A model generated the notes under the pieces. The model had not been told where the DNA came from, made no database searches, and saw only the letters and a program-made list of their open reading frames with translations. From positions 124,001 to 188,000 of the forward strand of contig NZ_JAEUAT010000004.1 in NCBI RefSeq assembly GCF_019511525.1: a DNA stretch of 64,000 bases, in the 5' to 3' direction. Below are positions 37,844 to 47,422 of the stretch, in pieces. Within the stretch, counting starts at the first letter, position 1, and each line of letters opens with the position of its first letter. The stretch is from Rhizobium cauense (lineage in GTDB: Bacteria; Pseudomonadota; Alphaproteobacteria; Rhizobiales; Rhizobiaceae). A program made the translations under genes and the position numbers.

Positions 37844-38719
37844 ATGTCCAATGTCGATCCGTCCCGTACCTTCAACCTCGGCGACCGCAGCGTCAGGCGG
37901 CTGGGCTATGGCGCAATGCAGCTCGCAGGGCCAGGCGTTTTTGGTCCACCCAAGGATCATGACGCGGCCGTGGCAGTGCTGCGGGAGGCCATTGCGAAGG
38001 GCGTAAACCACATAGATACCAGCGACTTCTACGGCCCGCATGTTACCAATCAGCTTATCCGCGAAGCGCTTCACCCCTATCCTGAGGATCTTGTTATCGT
38101 CACCAAGATTGGCGCACGACGGGGTGCGGACAAGTCATGGAACCCGGCCTTTTCGCGCGAGGAGCTGACGGCAGCGGTGCACGACAACCTTCGCAATCTG
38201 GGTGTGGATGTGCTTGATGTCGTCAACCTTCGGATTATGTTCGACGTGCACGGCCCTGCCGAAGGCTCGATCGAGGCGCCGCTTGCGGTCCTGGCTGATC
38301 TCCAGCGGCAAGGTCTGGTGCGTCATGTCGGACTGAGCAACGTAACCCGCAAGCAGATCGTCCAAGGCCGGGCAATCACCGAGATCGTCTGTGTGCAGAA
38401 CCAGTACAATCTGGCGCAGCGCAAAGACGATGCCCTGATCGACGATCTTGCCCGCGAAGGCATCGCTTATGTACCGTTCTTCCCGCTCGGCGGATTTACA
38501 CCGTTGCAGTCGTCCATATTGTCTGATGTCGCGGCAAGGCTTGGTGCGTCGTCCATGCAGGTGGCGCTAGCCTGGCTGCTGCAACGCGCGTCGAACATCC
38601 TGCTGATCCCCGGCACATCCTCGCTCGGTCACCTTCGAGAAAATCTCGCGGCAAACGGGCTCGCGCTCGGAGACGCCGACGTGGCTGAACTGGACGGCAT
38701 AGCGGGTTCGGTAGCCTGA
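37844..38719 (+). CDS. Aldo/keto reductase
   Basis: A 291-residue TIM-barrel oxidoreductase. It has the family blocks GYGAMQLAGPGVFG, HIDTSDFYGPHVTN (catalytic Asp/Tyr), VTKIGARRG (Lys), VVNLRIMFDVH and the NADP loop LIPGTSSLGHLREN. The sequence is close to the PdxI/YajO-like group. AAAGGAG precedes the ATG at 37844. Confidence 0.9.
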   Translation: MSNVDPSRTFNLGDRSVRRLGYGAMQLAGPGVFGPPKDHDAAVAVLREAIAKGVNHIDTSDFYGPHVTNQLIREALHPYPEDLVIVTKIGARRGADKSWNPAFSREELTAAVHDNLRNLGVDVLDVVNLRIMFDVHGPAEGSIEAPLAVLADLQRQGLVRHVGLSNVTRKQIVQGRAITEIVCVQNQYNLAQRKDDALIDDLAREGIAYVPFFPLGGFTPLQSSILSDVAARLGASSMQVALAWLLQRASNILLIPGTSSLGHLRENLAANGLALGDADVAELDGIAGSVA

Positions 38720-39069
38720 GCAAGGTATCGGGCCCCGTGACGAACTGACTGCTCTACATCGTTTGGTGTAGCAAAGTTAGCGCTGACGATAGATCGGGGT
38801 GCTGACGTCAAGCAACGTCAGTTCACCAACGCCAATTGCCGCGCATGTCTTTGAACGACAGGCAATCGCGTCTCAAAGCGAATGCCTGCAGTTCAAGCCA
38901 CACGTTCTTGCGAGCCGGTGCAATACCCCGCCGGATTCGACAAAAGAAAACGGGTGGGCATCTGCCCACCTCCGGCGTCAAACGTCACAAAACGGTTGTG
39001 ACATGCCTCTAAATGACGGCTGGCAAGGCCGCAAAGGTGCGGCTCCACCCCATCGTCGGCAGGTGTGAC
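38720..39069. other. 350-base intergenic region with several inverted repeats
   Basis: No coding frame looks real. It holds CTGACGT caagca ACGTCAG (38802-38821), GGTGGGCA tc TGCCCACC (38953-38970), and a weaker CTACA/TGTAG hairpin near 38752-38772. The second dyad lacks a T run. It probably carries the promoter of the downstream phosphodiesterase. Confidence 0.45.
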
Positions 39070-39819
39070 ATGACAAGAATAGTGGGCCACCGCGGGGCCC
39101 GAAGCCTGTGGCCGGAAAACTCGATGGAGGGATTTCAACGGACACTGGCCCTCAATGTGGATGCAATTGAACTCGACGTGCATCTGACGGATGCGGGTGA
39201 ACTACTGGTCATCCATGACGCAACTCTCGATAGAACCGCCGAGGCGAGCGGAACAGTACGGGCTCTTTCTAAAAACGACAGAATGACCATAGCGCTAAAG
39301 GGCTCTCATGCAGGGATTCCGACCCTGGACGAAGCCCTAAGATTTCTCGCGTCTTCACGTCCGGTCGATCTGCATGTGGAGCTGAAGGCTGATCTTAATG
39401 GAACCCCATATTCCGGGCTTGAGACGCAGGCGGCCGATGCGATCCGGCGCCACGGCCTGGCCGGGCGCAGCTTGTTGACAAGCTTTAATCTCGATGTCCT
39501 CGCGGAATGCCGCCGGGTCGCGCCCGAGATCGGCAGGCTTTGTTCCATCAATTCCCGCTCTGTCGAGGCCCTCGGTCTTACCGCATCGGTGAGCCAAGCA
39601 GCAACACTGGCCGAAATCGTCGCCGTGGAGAAGGCGTTGTTTGCGGAGGCATTCGAGGAAATCACCGCCATCGTACCGCGCGAGCGTCTTTGCGTCTGGG
39701 TATTGAATGATCGGGCAGGCCTTGAGGGCTGGCTTGCCAGGAATGTCGGTTGGATCACCAGTGACGATCCGATCCTGGCACTTTCGGCCCGCGCTGGAAC
39801 TCTTGCTGTCGACCTTTGA
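39070..39819 (+). CDS. Glycerophosphodiester phosphodiesterase
   Basis: A 249-residue GDPD-fold enzyme. The signature GHRGARSLWPENSMEGF carries the catalytic His and Arg/Glu. The metal block is IELDVHLTDAGELLVIHDATLDRT (Glu/Asp and His), and the C-terminal VWVLNDRAGLEGWL follows. It releases glycerol-3-phosphate from glycerophosphodiesters. No signal peptide, so it is cytoplasmic. Confidence 0.92.
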   Translation: MTRIVGHRGARSLWPENSMEGFQRTLALNVDAIELDVHLTDAGELLVIHDATLDRTAEASGTVRALSKNDRMTIALKGSHAGIPTLDEALRFLASSRPVDLHVELKADLNGTPYSGLETQAADAIRRHGLAGRSLLTSFNLDVLAECRRVAPEIGRLCSINSRSVEALGLTASVSQAATLAEIVAVEKALFAEAFEEITAIVPRERLCVWVLNDRAGLEGWLARNVGWITSDDPILALSARAGTLAVDL

Positions 39820-40071
39820 TCGCCTCGCGGGGCCGTTGCAGCGCATGTTTCTGGCGTGCGGGCGATTGGCTTTGTCGCACCGGGCGATCCACGGCCGCGA
39901 AGGCGTGAAACCCTCCCGCAAGCTGGAGCAGTTGCGTTGCCGAGGGCTGTGCCGATTTGCGCGGATTGCTCGGCAAGTTCCTGGCCCAGCCAGAGCACGC
40001 ATTCACCGCGGGATGAGAGCAGCGGACCAACGTGACAGGCGGATCTCAGGATTCTGTAAGGAGATGCATGG

Positions 40072-41034
40072 ATGACTGCAAAGAAGGAAGCCAACGCCAA
40101 GCTTGACTTCATGGCGAAGGCTGGCTGGCTCTACTACATGGCCGGAAAAAGCCAGGACGAGATCGCGCACAAGCTTGGCGTGTCCAGGCAGACGGCACAG
40201 CGTCTGGTCGCTCGTGCAGTCTCAAATGGGCTAATCAAGATTCGCTTTGACCACGCTGTCGGCGATTGCATGGAGCTTGGTGCCAGACTCAGCCAACGAT
40301 ACGGTCTGCAATTTGTCGAAATCGTGCCTTCTGAGACCCGCGACGCCAACGGGCCCGGCGGACTGGCGCAGGCCGCAGCCGCAGAGATTGAGCGACGCCT
40401 TTCCTCCCCGAAGCCGCTAGTGGTCGCAATCGGAACGGGTCACACGCTCAAGGCCGCGGTTGAGGAAATGGTGCCGGTCGAGGCGCCGCAACACCGGATC
40501 GTATCACTGACCGGCAATATCACACGCGAGGGCTCGGTATGGTTTTATAACGTCGTCTTCAAGATGGCCGACCTCGTTACCGCCAAATGCTTCCCTATGC
40601 CTGTACCTGTTATTGCCTCGTCAAGGCAGGAGCGCACAACTCTTCATAGCCAACCGGGAATCGGAAAGACACTGGCCCTTGCAGCACGCGCCGACGTGGC
40701 GTTCGTGGGGGTTGGTGATGTTGGTGCTGAGGCTCCGCTTTCGATCGACGGTTTCATTTCCAGGGATGAATTGGTCGAGTTGCAGCGAGCAGGCGCGGTT
40801 GGCGAGATCGTAGGATGGACCTTCGACCGGCACGGCAACTTGATCAAGGGAATGACAAACGATCGAGTGGCGAGCGCCCCGATCCCGTGCTGCAGCCGCA
40901 CGCTTGTGATCGGGGTAGCCAAGGGCAAGCGCAAGGTTGCGGCTCTTCACGGAGCGCTCACGGGAAAATTGATAAATGGGTTGATGACAGACGAAGCGAC
41001 CGCAATCGCATTGCTCAATGTCAGCACGGCCTGA
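40072..41034 (+). CDS. SorC-family transcriptional regulator
   Basis: A 320-residue regulator with an N-terminal helix-turn-helix (KSQDEIAHKLGVSRQTAQRL) and a sugar-binding SorC/DeoR-like C-terminal domain (VVAIGTGHTLKAAVEEM, ADVAFVGVGDVG, RTLVIGVAKGKRKVAAL). TAAGGAG precedes the start. The usual neighbouring sugar-transport genes are absent here; the nearest candidates are the upstream phosphodiesterase and the convergent fusion gene. Confidence 0.9.
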   Translation: MTAKKEANAKLDFMAKAGWLYYMAGKSQDEIAHKLGVSRQTAQRLVARAVSNGLIKIRFDHAVGDCMELGARLSQRYGLQFVEIVPSETRDANGPGGLAQAAAAEIERRLSSPKPLVVAIGTGHTLKAAVEEMVPVEAPQHRIVSLTGNITREGSVWFYNVVFKMADLVTAKCFPMPVPVIASSRQERTTLHSQPGIGKTLALAARADVAFVGVGDVGAEAPLSIDGFISRDELVELQRAGAVGEIVGWTFDRHGNLIKGMTNDRVASAPIPCCSRTLVIGVAKGKRKVAALHGALTGKLINGLMTDEATAIALLNVSTA

Positions 41035-41279
41035 GGTAGCTGCCGCGCGGGAAACCTGGATCGCGCTTTCTGCACAAGATCAAAGGTACTGCCGACACGG
41101 GCTAGGGAAAGGGAAGTTCGCTGCTTCGCCAACGGCGCAGCAGCGGTCACGGCAGACTTCTTCGGGACTTTGCTCACCGCGCAGATACCAGCGAGAGCCG
41201 ATGTTTCCCGAGGTACGGGCCGTCCGACCGTGGGCACGCGACAGAAACACCGTGGGTCCCAAGGCGCACGCACATATGA

Positions 41280-44200
41280 TCAGCGCGGTCTTCCGACGGT
41301 TGCAACTGCGGCCGCATAGGTGATGCCGCCACCAAAAGCGACGAGGCCGAGCCTGTCTCCGGGATTCGTGGTCGGCAGGGCATCCATCAATGCCAGCGGA
41401 ATTGTCGAAGAGCTGGTATTGCCGAAAGTGCGAATGATCGAGTGTGCCGGGCGACCGGATCGACGGGCTATGGCATCAATGATGCGTTGATTGGCCTGGT
41501 GGACCACCAACAGGTCGATGTCATCAATGGTGATGCCTTCGGCAGCGCAGGCCGAGGTCAACGTCGCGGACATGGCACGGACAGCATCCGCGAAGACCTC
41601 GCGGCCATTCATCTTGATGTAGCCTTCGCCGGCAAGCGGTACGCTGAGCATATTACCGGACTCCGGGGCCCCGGCAATCGTCGGCTGTGCGAAGGTAAAG
41701 AGTGCTGGCTGTTCGTGATCCCGGCCCTGGACGAGCGAGGCGGTTGCTGCGTCGGCGAACAGCACTGCAGTGTTGAAATCGTCCTGGTCGAGTAGCGGCG
41801 ACAGCACTTCCGACGTAACGACGAGCACGCGAGCCGCGGGATTGTTGGACACGAAATCGCGCGCCTGGGCGAGGGCAAAAAGGTAGCCCGAGCATGCGGC
41901 ATTGATGTCGTAGGCTGGCAGGTTTGCGCGGCCCGCCGTGCTTACGGCGTCGGCAACGCGACAGGCCAAGGATGGCGTGACGATGTCAGGAGTGCCGGTT
42001 GTGGCGATGACGAGGTCAATGTGCTCTATGCCAAGGCCTTGCTCCTCCAAAAGTTTCTGCGTTGCAGCAGTTGCCAGAGAGAGCACCGTTTCGCCCGGCT
42101 GGACCCAGCGACGGCTTTCGATGCCGGTCAACTTGGCGATATCGCCTGCATCGCGCTTAGGCCAGTTGCCGCGCAGGTCCGAATTGTTGACCGTGCGGCC
42201 GCCGGTGACGCCGGCAATGGCGGTAACGCCGACGGCGGCCCGCGAGCGGCCGACTACGGCCGGAGCTGCGACGGGAAGGGCTCGACGCTTGAGGATTGCC
42301 TTGTCGATGCGTTCGGCGTTGACGGCGGCCTGGCGCGGGGTGGTGCCCGCGTCGGCCTCGACAAATACGAGCGGAGCTCCGATGGCGATCTTCTGCCTCG
42401 GCTCGACTGGAACCGAGAGGACCCTGCCGGTCACGGTCGCCTGTATTTCAACGGTGGCTTTGGTAGCCTCGACGACGGCGATGAGGTCGCCAATCTTTAT
42501 GGTATCGCCTTGCTTCACCAGCAATTCGACAATCTCGACTTCATCGTCGGCCGGGCCGGAGCCGATGGCGGTGATTGCCAGAGGGCCGGTATCGGCTTTC
42601 GGTGCTTCCCACTCGAGATCGAATTCGAGCAACGCCGCGGCAGCTTCCATAATCCGGCGGTAGGAAGGCAGGGTCTCGAGCTGGCGATCAAACTGGAATG
42701 GCACGTGGATATCGTCGCGCGTGACGCGCCTGGCGCTAACCGGGATGCCGGCCTTTTCCATCACCGTCGCCATCACTTCGGCGCCGAACCCGGCCGTGTG
42801 ATTGTCTTCGTGAACGACGAGAAGGCGCTTCGTACGACGCACCGAACGCAAGACTGCATCCTCGTCCCATGGTGAGATTGAGCGCAGGTCGAAGAGATCC
42901 GTTTCGGCACCGGCCGCTGAAAGTGTGTCGGCCACAAGCAGGGACTGGGTAAGCGGATTGCCCCAGGTGACCAGCGTGAGGTCGCTGCCAGTGCGCACGG
43001 TACGAGCACGGCCGGGAAGGACGAAGTGGCGGTCTATATCCGAGGAGGTGCGGCGATCGGAATGGTTCAGCAGGCTCTTGGGATAAAGGAAGACCGTTGG
43101 ACGCATGCTCTCAAAGGCAGCATTCAGCAAGCCCACAGCATCGCCAGCGCTCGACGGCATGACGACGTCAATACCCGGAACATGGGCAAGGACGGATTCC
43201 AGAGTTTGGGCATGGAACGGGCCGAGGCCGGCCTTGTAGCCACCGCAGCTAACCATCAGGATGACTGGAACCTGCCATGCACCGTCCGTGCGCCAGTACA
43301 TCGAGCCGAGCTCGGAGATGATCTGGTTGAAGGCGAGAGGCAGGAAATCGGCGAACTGCAGGAACGCAACCGGACGCTGGCCTGTCAGCGCTCGGCCGAT
43401 CGAGGTGCCGACAATGGTCGATTCCGACAAGGGTGCGTTACGGACGCGGCCCGGGAAGGCGGTGGAGAGGCCCTTGGTGACGCCAAACACGTCGCCCTTG
43501 GGGTCTTCGATGTCTTGACCTAACAGATGAACATCGGGATTTCCCGCCAGGTGTTCGCGCAGCGCCCGATTGAGCGCCTCGCGCATCGAGAGCGTCGCCG
43601 ACTGGCTGTCGCCGCGATACTCCTTGGTTCGTACGAAGCTGGCCGGGTAGGGAGCCTTGGCCTCGCCGTTGGTTGTGGGCGTTGCTTCGCGGCGCGCTTC
43701 GGCCGCAGCGGCTGCTACCTCGGCGGTAAGGTCGGTTTCGAGCTGCGCCAGCGCGGCGTCGCCAATCTGCGATTCCCGCAGCAACTGGCGCACGGCCTCC
43801 AGGGGGTCGCGGAACTTGCCAGTCTTGAGATCGTCGGCTGTACGATAAAGTGCCTGGTCGTCGGCGTTCGTGTGGTCGGAGAGACGCTCCAACTCCATCA
43901 GGACGATGGATGGGCCACGAGTAGTGCGGGTGTGGTTGACTGCTGCTTCGAAGGCGGCGCGAGTGGACCCGAGATTGACGCCGTCGACGCGCCGGATTTC
44001 CAGGCCGAGAAAACTCTCGGCAGGGCCGTTCGGCAGGTCGAAAAAGGTCTGCCCAGGGGTCTTGGTCGAGATGGCCCAATTGTTGTTCTGGACGACAAAC
44101 ACGACCGGGGCTTCGGTGCGGACAGCCTCCGCGACTGCCTCGAGGAATTCGCCCTGCTGGGTCGTGCCATCGCCAACGCAGCAGATGACGACCGGCGCAT

Positions 44201-44603
44201 TCGGGTGGGATTTTACCGCCTGCGCGTTGCCCACTGCGTGAAGCGCGTTGTTGCCAACAGGGCCGACCATCGAGGCGACCTTTAGGTCGCGTGCGGAATA
44301 ATGCGCACTCATCTGCCGGCCTGCGGAATGGGAGCCCGCGGTTGCGAGGAGGCTGGAAAAGAACTCTTTCAGCGGCATGCCGCGCGCCACGAGAAGCGCT
44401 TTGTCGCGATAGTGGAGGTGCAGCCAGTCCTCGGTGCCCAGGTGGTCGGCGATTAGTGCCGTCGATTCGTGGCCGGCACCAGACACATGGAAATGGGCCA
44501 GGCCCTGTTTCACGAGATCCTGTTCAACGCGGTCGATCTCACGGGCCAGAAACATAGCCCGGTGGAGACGCAGCATCGTCGGTATCTCAGAGGTCATCAA
44601 CAT
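41280..44603 (-). CDS. Fusion protein: 2-oxoacid dehydrogenase E1 alpha - E1 beta - lipoyl domain - beta-ketoacyl-ACP synthase III
   Basis: A 1107-residue protein with four modules. E1 alpha (about 10-300) has GDGTTQQGEF (144-153) and QNNNWAIST (172-180). E1 beta (about 330-660) has LGQDIEDPKGDVFGV and ATVMEKAGI. A lipoyl domain (about 675-752) carries Lys715 in EATKATVEI. A KAS III (FabH-like) domain (about 785-1107) has an intact triad: Cys904 (NAACSGYLF), His1035 (VVHQANQR) and Asn1062 (GNTSSS). No E2 acyltransferase or E3 domain is present. The chain suggests decarboxylation of a 2-oxoacid, acyl transfer to lipoate and condensation by KAS III. No clear ribosome site precedes ATG at 44603; ATG at 44597 is an alternative. 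Confidence 0.9.
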   Translation of the reverse strand: MLMTSEIPTMLRLHRAMFLAREIDRVEQDLVKQGLAHFHVSGAGHESTALIADHLGTEDWLHLHYRDKALLVARGMPLKEFFSSLLATAGSHSAGRQMSAHYSARDLKVASMVGPVGNNALHAVGNAQAVKSHPNAPVVICCVGDGTTQQGEFLEAVAEAVRTEAPVVFVVQNNNWAISTKTPGQTFFDLPNGPAESFLGLEIRRVDGVNLGSTRAAFEAAVNHTRTTRGPSIVLMELERLSDHTNADDQALYRTADDLKTGKFRDPLEAVRQLLRESQIGDAALAQLETDLTAEVAAAAAEARREATPTTNGEAKAPYPASFVRTKEYRGDSQSATLSMREALNRALREHLAGNPDVHLLGQDIEDPKGDVFGVTKGLSTAFPGRVRNAPLSESTIVGTSIGRALTGQRPVAFLQFADFLPLAFNQIISELGSMYWRTDGAWQVPVILMVSCGGYKAGLGPFHAQTLESVLAHVPGIDVVMPSSAGDAVGLLNAAFESMRPTVFLYPKSLLNHSDRRTSSDIDRHFVLPGRARTVRTGSDLTLVTWGNPLTQSLLVADTLSAAGAETDLFDLRSISPWDEDAVLRSVRRTKRLLVVHEDNHTAGFGAEVMATVMEKAGIPVSARRVTRDDIHVPFQFDRQLETLPSYRRIMEAAAALLEFDLEWEAPKADTGPLAITAIGSGPADDEVEIVELLVKQGDTIKIGDLIAVVEATKATVEIQATVTGRVLSVPVEPRQKIAIGAPLVFVEADAGTTPRQAAVNAERIDKAILKRRALPVAAPAVVGRSRAAVGVTAIAGVTGGRTVNNSDLRGNWPKRDAGDIAKLTGIESRRWVQPGETVLSLATAATQKLLEEQGLGIEHIDLVIATTGTPDIVTPSLACRVADAVSTAGRANLPAYDINAACSGYLFALAQARDFVSNNPAARVLVVTSEVLSPLLDQDDFNTAVLFADAATASLVQGRDHEQPALFTFAQPTIAGAPESGNMLSVPLAGEGYIKMNGREVFADAVRAMSATLTSACAAEGITIDDIDLLVVHQANQRIIDAIARRSGRPAHSIIRTFGNTSSSTIPLALMDALPTTNPGDRLGLVAFGGGITYAAAVATVGRPR

Positions 44604-45102
44604 TGCGTGTGGACCCTAGACACCTCGACGGCCAAAATCCAGACCATCCACGAAGCCTTGTGAAAAAGTATGGCTGGTTTCCCCAAAGATGTTGCCCCGC
44701 CGAACCTCAGGCGCCGGGGAGCAGGCGAGGCACTTGCCCCCAGCGAGGCATTTTTTGATGGTCGATGGCATTGTCGGTATCCACCGTAACCTTAAAAAGC
44801 GGTTGAGGACTGGTCGAGCAGAACATGGCGTCGATTCGGGCAATGGGCGTTCGACTTAGGCAGGTCGACCTCGTTCAGGAAAAAAGCGCTGGTTATAGCG
44901 TTCGAATCACGAGGCCGGAGGCACGGGGCAGGCGCGGTGCGACGTGACTGGCCCCCATCCGCAGGTGAACGCGGCCCGTTCGGACCGCAAGCTTGAGGAC
45001 TATCACCGAAATTTGACTGAAAGGGTACGGCGCGACGTCGCCTCGGGGTCAAGCTATGGTACATTTTTGGCGGGCGAACAAACCCAAGTGATCGGAGTGC
45101 CA
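44604..45102. other. 499-base intergenic region, divergent promoters
   Basis: It separates the fusion gene from the vWA gene. No frame has family similarity. A direct repeat GCGAGGCA occurs twice near 44722-44751 before a T run (catttttt). The stretch near 44880-45060 could extend the vWA gene in frame from ATG 44944, but without family similarity. Confidence 0.4.
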
Positions 45103-45879
45103 ATGTTTGAAACGCTCGCGATGCTGATCAGCCTCTCCGGTGCTACACCCGTTGCGGAGCAGCTAGGGGGAGGTGAGGTTGATGTGAAGCTGGTCCTTGC
45201 TGTTGATACCTCCCGCTCCATGGATCAGGAAGAGGTTCGCATTCAGCGCGAGGGCTATGTCGAAGCGCTGAAGCACAAGGAGTTCATCGACGCGGTGACT
45301 GGTGGGCTTACTGGTCGCATTGCCATCAGCTACTTCGAATGGGCAGGCTATGTTGTCCCCGATTCCGTCATCGATTGGCACATGATCGAGACCGAGCAGG
45401 ATGCAGTGGATTTTGCCAGGAAGCTTGAGCAGCGCCCCATCACGACACAGCGTCGAACGTCGATTTCGACCGCGATTGCCCAAGGGGCGTCAATGATCGT
45501 GTCCAGCCCTTACACAGGCATGCGGCAGGTGATCGATGTTTCCGGAGACGGTACAAACAATTCAGGCAATCCCGTCGCGCCAACCCGAGACAAGGCTGTT
45601 GAAGCTGGCATTGTCATCAATGGGCTGGCGATCATGCTGCGGCCTTCCGGGGCACCTGGAGGGCTCGATAAATATTACGCTGACTGCGTGATAGGCGGTC
45701 CCGGTTCCTTCGTCTTGCCAGTCTACAAGGTCGAGGACTTTGCTGTTGCAATCCGGCGCAAGCTCGTCCTCGAAGTAAGCGGTCTTCCATCTCCGCCAAC
45801 AACGATCAAAATTGCTGGTCAGCCTGCGACCGACTGCATGGTCGGTGAAAAGCAGTGGCAGGACATGTTTGATCGCTGA
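45103..45879 (+). CDS. DUF1194-type von Willebrand factor A domain protein
   Basis: A 258-residue protein with a short hydrophobic N-terminus (MFETLAMLISLSGATPV) that may be a signal. The MIDAS-like metal motif is DTSRSMDQEE, with T and D at conserved positions (RTSISTAI, DVSGDGTNNSGN). DUF1194 proteins in rhizobia are of unknown function. GGAG lies just upstream of ATG at 45103. Confidence 0.85.
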   Translation: MFETLAMLISLSGATPVAEQLGGGEVDVKLVLAVDTSRSMDQEEVRIQREGYVEALKHKEFIDAVTGGLTGRIAISYFEWAGYVVPDSVIDWHMIETEQDAVDFARKLEQRPITTQRRTSISTAIAQGASMIVSSPYTGMRQVIDVSGDGTNNSGNPVAPTRDKAVEAGIVINGLAIMLRPSGAPGGLDKYYADCVIGGPGSFVLPVYKVEDFAVAIRRKLVLEVSGLPSPPTTIKIAGQPATDCMVGEKQWQDMFDR

Positions 45880-45920
45880 TCCCGACAAAATGGGTATCCA
45901 CCTCGGACTCGGCAGGTTTT

Positions 45921-47315
45921 TTAGCTGTTCAGCACATCGCGAAGGACATCAAAAATACGCGGATCGAGTGTCTGAGACACATTGAAGCGTACAAAGGTCC
46001 TTGCGGATTGAGTGAGGCTGAATGCGTTTCCAGGCGCAAGCACGATCTTCCTTTCAAGGGCGGCACGCGCAAGATCGGCTGCGTCGGTGTCGTCGGGCAG
46101 CCTACACCATAAAAACATTCCGGCCGTCGGTTCCAGCCAGGGAACGATGCCCAGGTTCTTCAGACGGACCGAAACATCGAACATTGCCCGCGACAAGCGG
46201 TCTCGCAAGGTCTCGGTGTGCTTGCGATAGCTGCCGTCGCTCAGCACGTGATAGACAAGCTCGGCCGCAAGCCTGCCGCCGCCGAAGGTTGTCGCGATCT
46301 TCAGGTCAGTCAACCCGTCGACCCATTCCCTTTTTGCCGCAATGAACCCGCAACGGGCCGCCGCAGACAGCGTCTTGGAGAAGCTTCCGATGTGGATGAC
46401 CCTCTCCAGTCCGTCAAAGGCTGCCAGGCGTGGGGCGGGTGTGTGTTCGAAATCAGCGAATATATCGTCTTCAATGACAGTCAGGTCGAATTGATCGGCA
46501 AGCTTCAGGACCCTGTGTGCTACAACAGGTGAGAGTGTCGCACCAGTCGGATTGTGGATCGCAGAATTGGTGATGTAGAGCCGTGGCCGATGCTCGGCGA
46601 CGGTCCGGGCAAAGATCTCGATATCGGGACCTGACGGCGTATAGGGGACGCTGATGACGCTGGCGCGATGCGCTCTGAGCAGGGCCTGAAAATTGAAGTA
46701 GCAGGGATCGTCCACCAAGACCGTATCGCCAGGCTCCAGAAGGAGCCTGCAAAGAAGGTCGATCGCCTGGGTGCCGGATTCAGTCAATATGATCTGATCT
46801 GGCGAAGCCTCCACCCCTCGTTCGGCCAGTCGCCTGGCGATGAGTTGGCGCAGTGGCGGTAATCCAAGCGGAGGGCCGTAGTCGGTCAGCGCTACGCTGC
46901 TGTTGCGCGAAAGCGATCTCAAGGCGCGGCGAATGCCGTCTTCCGGAAGCCACGCAGGCGGAAGCCACCCGCAACCCGGCTTGAGATCGCCTTCCTCTGC
47001 CTCGAGCGATTGTCGCGACACCCAGAAGGGGTCGACGGCGCGATCGAGCCTCGGGCCGACGTCCGAAAGGGAAAACGGAGCCGCCTGGTTTGCGACGTAG
47101 AAGCCGGATCCCGGTCGAGACAGGATCGTGCCGTCGGCCACCAGGCGTTCGTAGGCATCGACGACTGTCGATGTCGAGACGTCCAATGTAGCAGCCATCG
47201 ATCGAACCGACGGGAGCTTTGCGCCTGGCGTCAGGTTTCGACCGGCAATCCGTTTTTGGATCGTGGCCATGACCATCGCCACGCGGGTGACGTTCGGTTT
47301 CGTATTTTCTTCCAT
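45921..47315 (-). CDS. MocR-family PLP-dependent transcriptional regulator
   Basis: A 464-residue GntR-aminotransferase fusion. Residues about 10-80 form the winged helix (GAKLPSVRSMAATLDVSTST). The rest is an aminotransferase-I fold with the PLP lysine in IGSFSKTLSAAAR. A start at 47336 is also possible. It is divergent from an EamA exporter, which it probably regulates. Confidence 0.9.
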   Translation of the reverse strand: MEENTKPNVTRVAMVMATIQKRIAGRNLTPGAKLPSVRSMAATLDVSTSTVVDAYERLVADGTILSRPGSGFYVANQAAPFSLSDVGPRLDRAVDPFWVSRQSLEAEEGDLKPGCGWLPPAWLPEDGIRRALRSLSRNSSVALTDYGPPLGLPPLRQLIARRLAERGVEASPDQIILTESGTQAIDLLCRLLLEPGDTVLVDDPCYFNFQALLRAHRASVISVPYTPSGPDIEIFARTVAEHRPRLYITNSAIHNPTGATLSPVVAHRVLKLADQFDLTVIEDDIFADFEHTPAPRLAAFDGLERVIHIGSFSKTLSAAARCGFIAAKREWVDGLTDLKIATTFGGGRLAAELVYHVLSDGSYRKHTETLRDRLSRAMFDVSVRLKNLGIVPWLEPTAGMFLWCRLPDDTDAADLARAALERKIVLAPGNAFSLTQSARTFVRFNVSQTLDPRIFDVLRDVLNS

Positions 47316-47422
47316 CCGTACTGCCACCTCGAGCATAACAGTTTTGGCAAACTGTACCAGACTGTCGCTGGCGATGCCATGGCTGTGAGCTCATAAGCAA
47401 GAGATGGACGAGAGGAATTCGT
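47316..47422. promoter_or_regulatory. MocR-type operator between the MocR gene and the exporter
   Basis: It contains the perfect inverted repeat ACAGTTT tggc AAACTGT (47338-47355), plus a third half-site ACTGT (47361-47365). Inverted plus direct repeats are typical of PdxR/GabR-type MocR operators. Confidence 0.65.

Noticed and set aside
38953..38970. Dyad GGTGGGCA/TGCCCACC considered as a terminator
   Set aside because: No T run on either strand; listed only as an inverted repeat within the gap.
41035..41279. Convergent spacer searched for a bidirectional terminator
   Set aside because: Only weak, interrupted stems and no T runs were seen.
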